A stretch of 64,000 nucleotides of DNA, taken from assembly GCF_900120295.1 (NCBI RefSeq), contig NZ_LT635469.1, positions 62,001 to 126,000 on the forward strand, in the 5' to 3' direction. Both the position numbers and the translations under genes were made by a program. Positions 40,257 through 49,200 of this stretch are shown here, in pieces. Source of the stretch: Blautia sp. Marseille-P3201T. GTDB lineage: Bacteria; Bacillota; Clostridia; Lachnospirales; Lachnospiraceae. Each line of letters begins with the position of its first letter. The first letter of the stretch is position 1. The notes under the pieces were generated by a model. That model did no database searches and had not been told where the DNA came from. It saw only the letters and a program-made list of their open reading frames with translations.

Positions 40257-41069
40257 ATGTCATTTATTAAATTTGAAAATGTAAAATTTGTTTATCCGAA
40301 TGGGTATTCAGCTGTTGAGAATATTAGTTTTGAAATCGAGCAGGGTGAAAATATTGCGATTGTAGGGCAAAATGGAGCAGGAAAGACCACTACAGTGAAA
40401 ATGATTAACGGATTGTTAAAACCTACAGAGGGAAAAGTTATAGTTGCTGGCATGGATACAAAGGATTTTACTACAGCTGCTTTGTCAAGAAAAGCAGGTT
40501 ACGTTTTTCAAAATCCGGATGATCAAATATTTCATAATACTGTAGAAAAAGAGATACAATTTGGACCAGAAGTTTTAAAAATGAGTGAAAGTAAAATTAA
40601 AGAAATGGTAGAATATTCTGCAAGACTGACAGGGCTTACGGAAGTTTTAGATGAAAATCCGTATAATCTGCCTCTCTCCGTAAGGAAATTTGTCACCATT
40701 GCATCGATTATAGCGATGGATACAGATATTGTAATTTTAGATGAACCTACAGCAGGACAGGACATCAGGGGAATACGTCTTTTGGAAAATATCTTAAAGG
40801 AACTTACTGCAAAAGGAAAAACAATCGTTACGATTGCACATGATATGGAGTTTGTAGTTAATAATTTTGATAAGGTATTTGTAATGGCACATAAAAATCT
40901 TTTGAAGATTACAAATCCTAAAGAGGTGTTCAGTGATGATAAACTTCTGGAAGAAAGTATGTTGATGAAACCATATATCAGTGAGATTGTATCTGAGCTT
41001 GGGTTACCAGGGAAGATTACATCCAGAAGTGAGCTAGTGGAGTATGTAAAAAGGGCAAAAATGGGATAA
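40257..41069 (+). CDS. ecfA2: ECF transporter ATPase with divergent signature motif
   Basis: This 270-aa ATPase has Walker A GQNGAGKTT (about 37-45), Q-loop YVFQNPDDQIFHNTVEKEI, Walker B IVILDEPTAGQD and H-loop IAHD. The signature, usually LSGGQ, reads LPLSVRKFVTIAS, so the Gly-Gly is lost. It would pair with the upstream ATPase, whose LSGGQ is normal, to make an asymmetric EcfAA' dimer. AGGAGG precedes the start by a good distance. Confidence 0.88.
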   Translation: MSFIKFENVKFVYPNGYSAVENISFEIEQGENIAIVGQNGAGKTTTVKMINGLLKPTEGKVIVAGMDTKDFTTAALSRKAGYVFQNPDDQIFHNTVEKEIQFGPEVLKMSESKIKEMVEYSARLTGLTEVLDENPYNLPLSVRKFVTIASIIAMDTDIVILDEPTAGQDIRGIRLLENILKELTAKGKTIVTIAHDMEFVVNNFDKVFVMAHKNLLKITNPKEVFSDDKLLEESMLMKPYISEIVSELGLPGKITSRSELVEYVKRAKMG

Positions 41070-41076
41070 TGATTTT

Positions 41077-41110
41077 AGGACAGAATGGGAAGCAGTTCTG
41101 TCCTTTTATT
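41077..41110. terminator. Terminator shared by the ECF ATPase and the CDF transporter genes
   Basis: AGGACAGAA (41077-41085) and TTCTGTCCT (41096-41104) form a 9-bp stem followed by TTTATTTT. The converging gene ends at 41106. Confidence 0.75.
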
Positions 41111-42047
41111 TTGGAAAAGAAAGTTTTTCAATCTCAGTTCCTGTAAATTCAATATCCGGCAATAATTCAAAGTAAAAATCGGAATATTTTTCCGCAAGAG
41201 CCTGAATGCATCTGGCTTGGATGATTTTGAACTTTGAAAGGGAAACTGTGTCTTTATCAAAGGTAATGTAGACACTGATCCAAAGTTTTCGTCCGGTTCG
41301 AACGATATCATAATAAAGCTGTGTATGTCCATAAATACCAATAATCGGTTCAACGATATTTTTAATATCATCAATGGTTTCCTGTTCCGGTGGTATCAAG
41401 ATTAGATCTCGAATGCCTGTAATTACTGTTTTAATTGGCATTGGGAGCATAAATATAGACAAGAATATGGTGATAATCTGGTCTATATAGGGGATGATAG
41501 GAGACAGTTGCGTATTGGCGAAGAATTTAGGGAGTAGAAACGCAGCTGTCATTCCCAAAGATACAATACTGTCTATTTCCCAGCCTTTTCTTTCTGTTTC
41601 TAATAAAGGAGAATTCATTGCCTTGTTCTTTTTTCTTAAATATAGAGATACAGCGATACCTAAAATGCAGGCGAAAAGTTCAAAATAAGCAACGGATTGA
41701 AAAGCAATCAGATGTCCGCCGTGAAGCATAAGGTTTAAGTTGTTTGCGATTAATCCGATGGTAACAGCGGTCATCATAATTCCTTTTACTACAACAAAGA
41801 GAGTCTCTATCTGCATATAACCGAAGGGATGTTTTTCGCTGGAGGGCTTGTAGAGTAACGGAATTAAAAAAATGGAGGGCAGGAGCATGAAGAATTCTAC
41901 ACCATCATAAACAGCATCAAGTAAAACTGCCTGAGAACTGGTGATAATGGCTGTGATTAATTCCACAATGACGAAGAATAAGTTTCCGTATAAGGAAACG
42001 GTCATGGCTTTCTTTTCTTTTTTCTGCGCTTTTCTTGACCTGTGCAT
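41106..42047 (-). CDS. Cation diffusion facilitator (CDF) family transporter
   Basis: This 313-aa protein has about six membrane helices and a C-terminal cytosolic domain. Helix 2 reads AVLLDAVYDGVEFFMLLPS and a later helix GWEIDSIVSLGMTAAF, giving the DxxxD metal-site pattern of CDF exporters in helices 2 and 5. I chose ATG 42047, with AGGAGAT 6 bases upstream. The C-terminal domain (GYTQLYYDIV-type) is present. Metal specificity is unknown. Confidence 0.82.
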   Translation of the reverse strand: MHRSRKAQKKEKKAMTVSLYGNLFFVIVELITAIITSSQAVLLDAVYDGVEFFMLLPSIFLIPLLYKPSSEKHPFGYMQIETLFVVVKGIMMTAVTIGLIANNLNLMLHGGHLIAFQSVAYFELFACILGIAVSLYLRKKNKAMNSPLLETERKGWEIDSIVSLGMTAAFLLPKFFANTQLSPIIPYIDQIITIFLSIFMLPMPIKTVITGIRDLILIPPEQETIDDIKNIVEPIIGIYGHTQLYYDIVRTGRKLWISVYITFDKDTVSLSKFKIIQARCIQALAEKYSDFYFELLPDIEFTGTEIEKLSFPK

Positions 42048-42193
42048 GATTACATCTCCTAACTTGCTTTCTAAAATTATTATAGCAGAAGAAAAGAAAA
42101 ATTCCATATAAATCATATTGAATTGTTTTGTTGTTTTTCGTATAATCCTTTTACAGTCAGAGATCAGAAACATAGAGGATAAAAGGATAAAAC

Positions 42194-43012
42194 ATGGTAG
42201 AAAAACAATTAGAAAATTTTGATTTAGAACAAATCTGCAATTCCGGTCAGTGTTTTCGTATGGAGAAAATGGAAGAAAACAGGTATCGGGTAATTGCAGG
42301 GGAAAGAAGCTTAGATATACACCAAAAGGGAAAGGCGTGTCTCTTTTTTTGCTCAGCAGAGGAATTTACAGAGGTATGGGAAACCTATTTTGATTTAAAT
42401 AGGGATTATCAGGTTTACATAGATCAAATCAACCCTAAGGACACGTATTTGTTACAGGCATCTAAGCTTGGAAAAGGAATTCGTATTTTAAAGCAGGATT
42501 TATGGGAAATGATAGTTTCTTTTCTGATTTCTCAGCAAAATAATATTGTAAGAATTAGAAGATGTATTGAGAATATTTGCAGAGAATATGGAGAAGAGAG
42601 GAAAATAGCTTCAGGGGAGAGCTATTATGCTTTCCCAAAACCGGATGCATTAGCTTGTCTGGGAGAGGATGATTTAAAGGCATGCAATTTGGGCTATCGC
42701 AGTAAATATGTGGTACGTGCAGCAAAAGGAGTAGTTTCCGGTGAAATAGACTTGCGGCTTATTGAAAAAATGAAGTATGAAGAGGCAAAAGAAGAACTGC
42801 TTAAAATATTTGGAGTAGGGGTAAAGGTTGCAGATTGCATTTGCTTATTTGGACTTCATCATTTAGAGGCATTTCCTGTGGATACCCATATTAACCAAGC
42901 ATTGGAAAAGCACTATAAAAGAGGATTTCCAAAGCGCAGATACAAGGGATTTGAAGGCGTTTTGCAGCAATATATTTTTTATTATGAGCTTTTTGGAGAA
43001 AAAATAGAATAG
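42194..43012 (+). CDS. ogg: 8-oxoguanine DNA glycosylase (OGG family)
   Basis: This 272-aa bifunctional glycosylase/AP lyase removes 8-oxoguanine. The N-terminal OGG domain has NSGQCFRM (16-23). The HhH-GPD core has LLKIFGVGVKVADCI with the Schiff-base lysine K211, and FPVDTHI with the catalytic D230. Length fits clostridial OGG. AAAGGATAAAAC precedes the ATG. Confidence 0.9.
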   Translation: MVEKQLENFDLEQICNSGQCFRMEKMEENRYRVIAGERSLDIHQKGKACLFFCSAEEFTEVWETYFDLNRDYQVYIDQINPKDTYLLQASKLGKGIRILKQDLWEMIVSFLISQQNNIVRIRRCIENICREYGEERKIASGESYYAFPKPDALACLGEDDLKACNLGYRSKYVVRAAKGVVSGEIDLRLIEKMKYEEAKEELLKIFGVGVKVADCICLFGLHHLEAFPVDTHINQALEKHYKRGFPKRRYKGFEGVLQQYIFYYELFGEKIE

Positions 43013-43023
43013 AAATAACCGGA

Positions 43024-43057
43024 GAGAGTTGTTGTTGATGCAGCAGCTCTTTTTTGT
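43024..43057 (+). terminator. Rho-independent terminator
   Basis: GAGAGTTGTTG pairs with CAGCAGCTCT (one mismatch) around a short loop, followed by TTTTTT. It ends the ogg gene. Confidence 0.7.
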
Positions 43058-43174
43058 ATAGGAAAGTACGTCCTATACAATAAAAATGCTCCGCAAAGAA
43101 GCGCAGCTCGCGGGAATGAAATTATCACTTTGTGAACCGCTCGCGCGCGGAGATTGTGCAGTTGCACAATCTTT
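43056..43174 (+). repeat. Structured intergenic repeat, copy A
   Basis: It starts with a hairpin GTATAGGA...TCCTATAC (43056-43079), continues with a GC-rich block (TGCTCCGC...CGCGCGCGGAGA) and ends with GATTGTGCA/TGCACAATC and a T-run. Copy B at 44738-44859 is nearly identical and in the same orientation; copy C at 60860-60894 has only the first hairpin. It is markedly more GC-rich than the surrounding DNA. Confidence 0.8.
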
Positions 43175-43262
43175 TTTTGTATAATAGGAAATTCCGACTT
43201 TTGTTGGAACAATGAATGAAAATAGCCCACACAAAGGTGGCATAGGAACAAGATGACGCTCG

Positions 43263-43439
43263 TTAGAAGATATAAAAACCTTCTACACCAGCCTCATCGG
43301 CAAATAAATCATCTTCGTTTAAAAAGTAATCCATATCCAGAAGCTCCTCCTCGCTCATATTGCGAATGTCCTTAGGAGTCATTCCTTCTGGTGGATTGTC
43401 AATGTATTTTTTGCGTAATTCCTCGATACCTGTTTTCAT
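43263..43439 (-). CDS. Small acidic protein of unknown function (58 aa)
   Basis: It starts at ATG 43439, with AGGAGG 9 bases upstream (an ATG directly after AGGAGG is too close). The sequence is acidic: KKYIDNPPEGMTPKDIRNM then EEELLDMDYFLNEDD, ending GFYIF. I think similar proteins occur near transposases in Lachnospiraceae, but cannot name a family. It lies downstream of the IS91-type transposase on the same strand and may be a passenger of that element. Confidence 0.6.
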   Translation of the reverse strand: MKTGIEELRKKYIDNPPEGMTPKDIRNMSEEELLDMDYFLNEDDLFADEAGVEGFYIF

Positions 43440-43490
43440 GGCAACCATCCTCCTTTTAGAGGATTATAGCATAGAATGTAAAAAAAGAAA

Positions 43491-44642
43491 TCATGCAGAA
43501 GAACGCTTTCCGAGAAATTTGGACATTGCTTTCTCATAAAGTTCTTCGAGGGATACGCGTTGGTGATTATAATAAAGTTCCAGGAACTCCATTTTGTGCC
43601 TGCAGCCGGGACATTCCAAAGGATCATAGCCGAAGGAAAAAAGAATGGCATTGCGCCACAGGTTGAAGCTTCGGTAAATGCGGTGCCTGCTTTTGGGGAT
43701 AGCCCGGTAGAGTTTTGCATCTGTTTTTCTGTGTCTGGCATATAAGCCGCCATAACGGATCATTTTAAAGTGCTTTTCGGGGATATGGCGGATCAGCCTT
43801 TTTATGAAATCCATGGCAGGAATAGTTTCCTGTATATATTGATCATCCTCATGGCGGTTATAATGAAAAGTCACCATTTCGCCATCATAGGAGTCAATTC
43901 TGGAGACGGCGATGACAGGTCGGCCAAGATACCGGCCAATATAGCGGATGACTGCTTTAGGGTCACAGAGGTTTGGTCTGGCATAAACATAGAAGCCCTG
44001 CTTGTGTTCATCATAACATTTGGCTTTTACTTTTTTGAAAGAAGAACCGAGGAGAGTTTCCATCTCATTGAGGAGAGCGGTGCGGAAAGCATTCCGAAGA
44101 AAGGTGTAGTTAAAATGCTTTACGGGTTTCCAGAGTCCATCATCACTAAGACCGCCTTCGGAAATAAGGCAGTGAATGTGAGGGTTCCATTTGAGATCCC
44201 TGCCAAAGGTATGCAAAACCATGAGAAAGCCGGGGGTAAAATTTTTGGATTGATTGATTTTGAAAAACATACGGGAGACGACACTGTTGACGGAATGAAA
44301 AAGGCAGTCAAGGAGTGTGCGGTCTTTGAGAAAGAAATCCCGAAGGTTTTTGTCAATGGTAAAAACACAGTGGCGATGGCTGGACTGTATGAGTTTGAAA
44401 GCCATGCTGGTAGAGCGCTCCATGGAATATTTGATGCCGCAGGTAGGGCAAAAGCGGCTGTGACAGCGGAAAGGAACGAATTTTAGGTTACCGCAGTGGG
44501 TGCAGGCATACATGGCACCGCCGAAGGAAGGATCACCGCAGTGGATCATTTTATCAATGTTTTCCATTTCCGTTTTTTTGGGATGGAGGGTATATTTAAA
44601 TTCTTCATAATAGTCGGTAAAAATTTTTTGAAGTATATTCAT
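43491..44642 (-). CDS. IS91-family (HUH) transposase
   Basis: This 383-aa rolling-circle transposase has an N-terminal zinc-binding domain (C47-HC50, C60, C65-PTC68), the HUH motif NPHIHCLIS (H155 and H157), and the tyrosine block YIGRYLGRPVIAVSRI (about 246-262) of the IS801/IS1294 type. The C-terminal CPGCRHKMEF zinc knuckle is also present. ATG 44642 is the likely start; no strong ribosome site is visible. IS91 members leave no target duplication, so element ends cannot be set by eye. Confidence 0.9.
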   Translation of the reverse strand: MNILQKIFTDYYEEFKYTLHPKKTEMENIDKMIHCGDPSFGGAMYACTHCGNLKFVPFRCHSRFCPTCGIKYSMERSTSMAFKLIQSSHRHCVFTIDKNLRDFFLKDRTLLDCLFHSVNSVVSRMFFKINQSKNFTPGFLMVLHTFGRDLKWNPHIHCLISEGGLSDDGLWKPVKHFNYTFLRNAFRTALLNEMETLLGSSFKKVKAKCYDEHKQGFYVYARPNLCDPKAVIRYIGRYLGRPVIAVSRIDSYDGEMVTFHYNRHEDDQYIQETIPAMDFIKRLIRHIPEKHFKMIRYGGLYARHRKTDAKLYRAIPKSRHRIYRSFNLWRNAILFSFGYDPLECPGCRHKMEFLELYYNHQRVSLEELYEKAMSKFLGKRSSA

Positions 44643-44684
44643 GAGAGTATTATGACAGATAGGGAAGGAAAAAGAAAGCCCTAA

Positions 44685-44735
44685 CCCCTCAAAGATTGAG
44701 GGGCAGGGGAGTTGAAGTGTCGAAGACACTTTTTT
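44685..44735 (+). repeat. Paired hairpins beside the IS91 transposase
   Basis: CCCCTCAAAGATTGAGGGG (44685-44703) and GTGTCGAAGACAC followed by TTTTTT (44717-44735) lie upstream of the transposase. They could be part of the terIS end of the element, or terminators for rightward transcription. Confidence 0.4.
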
Positions 44736-44737
44736 AT

Positions 44738-44859
44738 TTCATAGGAAATTGCGTCCTATGAAATCAAAAATGCTCCGCAAGGAAGCGCAGCTCGCGGAAA
44801 TGAAATTATCACTTTGTGAACCGCTCGCGCGCGGAGATTGTGCAGTTGCACAATCTTTT
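44738..44859 (+). repeat. Structured intergenic repeat, copy B
   Basis: Nearly identical to copy A (43056-43174), same orientation. The first hairpin here reads TTTCATAGGA...TCCTATGAAA: both arms differ from copy A in a compensating way, so base pairing is conserved. It ends with GATTGTGCA/TGCACAATC. Copies A and B bracket the IS91 transposase and the small acidic gene. Confidence 0.8.
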
Positions 44860-44876
44860 CCAAATTATGTAGAAGA

Positions 44877-44932
44877 TTGACAAATGTGCAGTTGCACAGT
44901 AAAATTTAAGTGAGGAAATGTGCAGATGCATA
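44877..44932 (+). promoter_or_regulatory. Promoter and operators of the TetR-ABC operon
   Basis: TTGACA (44877-44882), a 17-base spacer and TAAAAT (44900-44905) make the promoter. The spacer holds the perfect palindrome TGTGCAGTTGCACA (44885-44898). A second imperfect copy, TGTGCAGATGCATA (44919-44932), lies just before the ribosome site. TetR-family repressors commonly bind such spacer palindromes upstream of their own gene. Confidence 0.72.
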
Positions 44933-44942
44933 GGAGAAAATT

Positions 44943-45530
44943 ATGGAAAAAGATAGAAATAAGAAGATTGAAAAGACAAAGGCCAATATATTAGAAGCAT
45001 TGCTTCTGTTGCTGCGGCATAAGGAAATTAATGAAATTTCTATTCGGGAGCTTACAGAGGCGGCCCATATACATAGAAACACTTTCTACATACATTATAC
45101 AGATATCTATGATATTCTGGCAGAAGTAGAGGAGAATATGTGTAGAAAGGTAAAGGAAATGACAGACGAAATGGAGCCGGCTCAATTAAAGGAAAATCTG
45201 GAAGCAGTTTTAAAGAAGGTATTTGAGTATCTTTATCAGGAGAGGGAAAAGTGTGGACTGATTATGAGATACAGGGGAAGTGTTTCAAGCGGAAAAGGGC
45301 TTGTAGAGTCTATTTTTGTAAAGTATTTGAATGCTTTTCCAAATACTTTTGATGAAGCATCTGTGGAATTTCAAGTACAGTTTTATTATTGTACTACAGG
45401 TGCTATGGGAATTGTGCGTTACTGGATGGAACATGATTTTAAGGAAAGTCCCAAAAAGATGGCAACGCTTACGGCCAGGCTTTTAACAAAAGGAATACAG
45501 GGAGCATTAGAGGAAACTGGGAGAGGATAA
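44943..45530 (+). CDS. TetR/AcrR-family transcriptional regulator
   Basis: This 195-aa protein has an N-terminal TetR helix-turn-helix (ILEALLLLLRHKEINEISIRELTEAAHIHRNTFYIHYTDIYDILA, about 15-60) and a C-terminal ligand-binding domain resembling the TetR_C_8 type. It is the first gene of an operon with a MacB/FtsX-type ABC pair, 3 bases before the ATPase. It most likely represses the operon through the palindromes in its promoter and is relieved by an unknown ligand. Confidence 0.88.
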   Translation: MEKDRNKKIEKTKANILEALLLLLRHKEINEISIRELTEAAHIHRNTFYIHYTDIYDILAEVEENMCRKVKEMTDEMEPAQLKENLEAVLKKVFEYLYQEREKCGLIMRYRGSVSSGKGLVESIFVKYLNAFPNTFDEASVEFQVQFYYCTTGAMGIVRYWMEHDFKESPKKMATLTARLLTKGIQGALEETGRG

Positions 45531-45533
45531 TTT

Positions 45534-46238
45534 ATGGAAGATTATGTAAGATTGGAAAACGTAACAAAGATATACAAGATGGGAGAAGTGGAAATTCATG
45601 CGGCAGATGGGATTGATTTTTCTATATCAAAGGGTGAATTTGTGGTAATTGTAGGCCCAAGTGGAGCCGGTAAAACAACAGTTTTAAATATTTTAGGGGG
45701 AATGGATACTGCTACAGCGGGAAAAGTTCTGGTAGACGGAAAAGACGTGGCGAAATATACACCGAAAATGCTTACAGGATATCGCAGGGATGATATTGGA
45801 TTTGTTTTTCAGTTTTATAATTTAGTGCCTAATTTGACTGCACTGGAAAATGTGGAGTTAGCACTTCAAATTTGTAAAGAACCATTAGATGCAAAGAGTG
45901 TTTTGGAAGATGTGGGTCTGGGAGATCGTCTGGATAACTTTCCGGCACAGCTTTCCGGAGGGGAACAGCAGAGAGTTTCTATAGCCAGAGCACTGGCAAA
46001 AAACCCTAAGCTTTTGTTGTGCGATGAGCCTACAGGAGCGTTGGATTATAATACGGGAAAGGCGATTTTAAAACTTTTGCAGGATACCTGCCGTCAGAAG
46101 GGGATGACCGTTATTGTGATTACTCATAACTCGGCTATTGCACCTATGGCGGACAGAATTATACATATCAAGAATGGAAAGGTGTCCGGTATGGAATTAA
46201 ATCCAAATCCTGTTCCGGTAGAAACCATTGAATGGTAG
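45534..46238 (+). CDS. ABC transporter ATP-binding protein (MacB/LolD type)
   Basis: This 234-aa ATPase has Walker [10 protein letters not shown] (41-49), Q-loop [18 protein letters not shown], signature [15 protein letters not shown] and Walker [17 protein letters not shown]. It drives the FtsX-type permease encoded next, whose start follows within 10 bases. Systems of this type are mechanotransmitters or exporters rather than classic importers. Confidence 0.9.
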   Translation: MEDYVRLENVTKIYKMGEVEIHAADGIDFSISKGEFVVIVGPSGAGKTTVLNILGGMDTATAGKVLVDGKDVAKYTPKMLTGYRRDDIGFVFQFYNLVPNLTALENVELALQICKEPLDAKSVLEDVGLGDRLDNFPAQLSGGEQQRVSIARALAKNPKLLLCDEPTGALDYNTGKAILKLLQDTCRQKGMTVIVITHNSAIAPMADRIIHIKNGKVSGMELNPNPVPVETIEW

Positions 46239-46247
46239 GTGACTGGT

Positions 46248-49200
46248 ATGAAAAAGAGAGCAATAAGAAAGGATTTTTATGTAGAAATACGCAAAAGTCT
46301 GGGAAGATTTTTATCTATTTTCTTTATCGTAGCAATGGGAGTTGCATTTTTTTCCGGCATTCGAGCAGGTGAACCGGATATGCGATATTCGGGAGATGCC
46401 TACTTTGACAGAAATAATGTTATGGATCTTCGCGTTATAGGCAGTCTGGGGCTGACAGAAAAAGATATAGAAGCATTAGAAAAGACAGAGGGAGTAGAAA
46501 GGGCAGAACCGGGCTATTCTGCTGATATGCTGTTGAATGTGGAGGGAAACCATAAAGTTCTCCATGTAGCTTCTATCTTAGAAGATATGAACAAGTATAC
46601 AGTAGAAGAGGGAAGAATGCCTGAGAAATCAGGAGAATGTCTTATGGATGGGGATTTTTTAAAGGCTCATGGATTTAAAATTGGTGATAAAATTACCCTT
46701 TCCAGTGGTACGAAGGATGCGGTTACTGAAACTTTAAAGACAGATACTTTTGAAATCGTAGGAAGTGGCAGCAGTTCCATGTACTTTACTTATGCCAGAG
46801 GAAGTAGTACTGTGGGGAATGGTGAAGTCAGCGGATTTATCGGTGTTCTTCCGGAGGATTTTGGATTGGAAGCGTATACAGAATGCTATGTATCTGTGAA
46901 AGATGCAAAGGCGCTGACAGCTTTTACCTCCCGGTATAATGCCAAAGTAGAAAAGGTACAGGAAAATATTGAAGCAATTGCTGACGAACAGGGAAAACGA
47001 AGAGCGGATGAAATCCGTGATGAAGCAAAGGCAGAGCTTGCAGATGCCAGGGAAGAATTAGAGAATGGTAAGAAGGAAGCAGAAGAAAAGCTTACGGATG
47101 CCAAAAAGCAGATTGATGATGGAGAAAAGCAGCTTCAGGAAGGAAAAAATCAGCTTGAAAAAGCAAATCAGGAACTGCAAAACGGAAAAAATAAGTTATA
47201 TGCCAGTCAGAAAGAGATAGATGCAGCAAAGAAAGAAATATCCAATGGCTGGAGTCAGTATAATGCAGCAAAAAAAGAATTTGATGCACAAGAAGCAGCT
47301 TTTAAAGAACAGTATGACGCAGGAATGGCAGAAATTGCCAAAGGAGAAGAAGAACTTACAAAAGCATGGGATGCTTTTTACAGTCAGAAATCAGAATATG
47401 ACAAAGGTGTTGCTGCACTTGAACAGGCAAAGGAGCTGCTTGCGAAGCTTTTAGCAAGTTTGGAAAGCGGAGCTTTGCCACCGGAACAAGTGCCTGAGAT
47501 ACAGGCGAAGGCAGATGCACTGAAAACAGAGATTGCAGAAAAAGAGCCTGTTTTGCAGGCGGCGGGACAACAGATTGAAGCGGCAAAAGCAGCATTGGAA
47601 CAGAAACAGCAGGAAGCAGATATTCAATTTGCAGAGGCAAAAAAACAGTTAGAACAGGGGCAGGCTGCTATTGAAACAGGCAGACAGCAGTTAGAAGCAA
47701 GCAGACAGAAGTTGGTTTCCGGCGAAGAACAGGCGAAAAAGGGACAACAGCAGATTGATGCAGGATGGAGTAAAATTCGCGAGGGAGAAAAACAAAAGAC
47801 AGAAAGTGAAGCTTTAATTGCGGAAAATGAAGAAAAGCTTGCCCAGGCAAAGGAGGAATACGAACAGGGGAAAGCAGAGGCAGATCAGGAAATTCATGAC
47901 GGAGAGGAAAAAATAAAAGATGCTCAGTTAGAAATCAATAAGATTGAAAATGCTCAGTGGTATGTGCAGGATAGAAGTGCATTACCGGAATATACGGGAT
48001 TTGGAGATAATGCGGATCGTATTCGGGCGATTGCGAAGGTGTTCCCTATTTTGTTTTTTATTGTAGCAGCATTAATCAGTTTGACAACTATGACACGTAT
48101 GGTAGAAGAGCAGAGAACGCAGATTGGAACTTTAAAAGCTTTGGGATATGGAAAGCTGAGTATTGCCGGGAAATACTTAAACTATGCACTCTTGGCAACA
48201 GTAGGAGGAAGCGTTTTTGGCGTACTTTTTGGAGAAAAGATTTTTCCTTATATTATTGTAAATGCCTATAAGATCATGTATACCCATGTTCCGGATATAG
48301 TAATTCCTTATAACTGGGAATATGGAATAATGGCAGCGGGAGCGGCAATTTTATGTACAGGTCTGGCAACCTTTTTGGCTTGTTATAAAGAGCTGGCTTC
48401 TCAACCGGCTGTGCTTATGAGACCACCGGCGCCGAAACAGGGGAAAAGAGTCTTTTTAGAGAGAATTCCATTTATCTGGAAACATTTAAGCTTTATTTGG
48501 AAATCTACTATTCGTAATCTTATCCGTTATAAAAAGAGATTTTTCATGACAGTTTTCGGAATTGGCGGCTGTATGGCATTGATGATTGTAGGATTTGGCC
48601 TTCGTGACTCTATTTTTGCCATTGGTAAGTTACAGTATGGTGAACTGCAATTATATGATGGAATGGTTATTCTGGATACAGATGCGGAGGAAGAAGACAG
48701 ACAGGAACCTATAGAATACCTCTCTTCAGAAAAGGCTGTTTCTACTGTGATGGAAGGATATTTAAAGAAAGTTGAAATTTCTAAAGGAGATGAGCAAAGG
48801 GAAGTTTATTTATCTGTTCCTGCAAATCTTGAGGATAATAAAAAATTCCAGGTTTACAGAAATCGTATTACAAAGAAGGAGTTTAACCTGGAAGAAAATT
48901 CTGTAATTATAACAGAGAAGGCAGCAAAGCTTTTAGATTTGAAAAAAGGCGATAAAATTACACTTGATGGACAGGATGGAAATAAGACAGAGCTTCAGGT
49001 GACAGATATATGTGAAAATTATATGGAACATTATCTGTATATTTCTCCGGAAACGTATAAGAAAATTTATGGAGAGGATATGGAGCCGAATACTGTTTAC
49101 TTTAAAATGAAAGAGTTTAATAAACAGGAGCTTAAGAAAATCGGTGAGAATATCTTAAATAAAAGAGGAGCATTGAATGTAACTTATACTTATAATATAC

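Noticed and set aside
43150-43172. TetR operator at the end of repeat copy A
   Set aside because: It has the operator-like palindrome but no promoter or regulated gene beside it, so I list it only as part of the repeat.
43770-44486. 238-aa plus-strand open frame opposite the IS91 transposase
   Set aside because: It is a mirror of the HUH transposase reading frame; motifs exist only on the minus strand.
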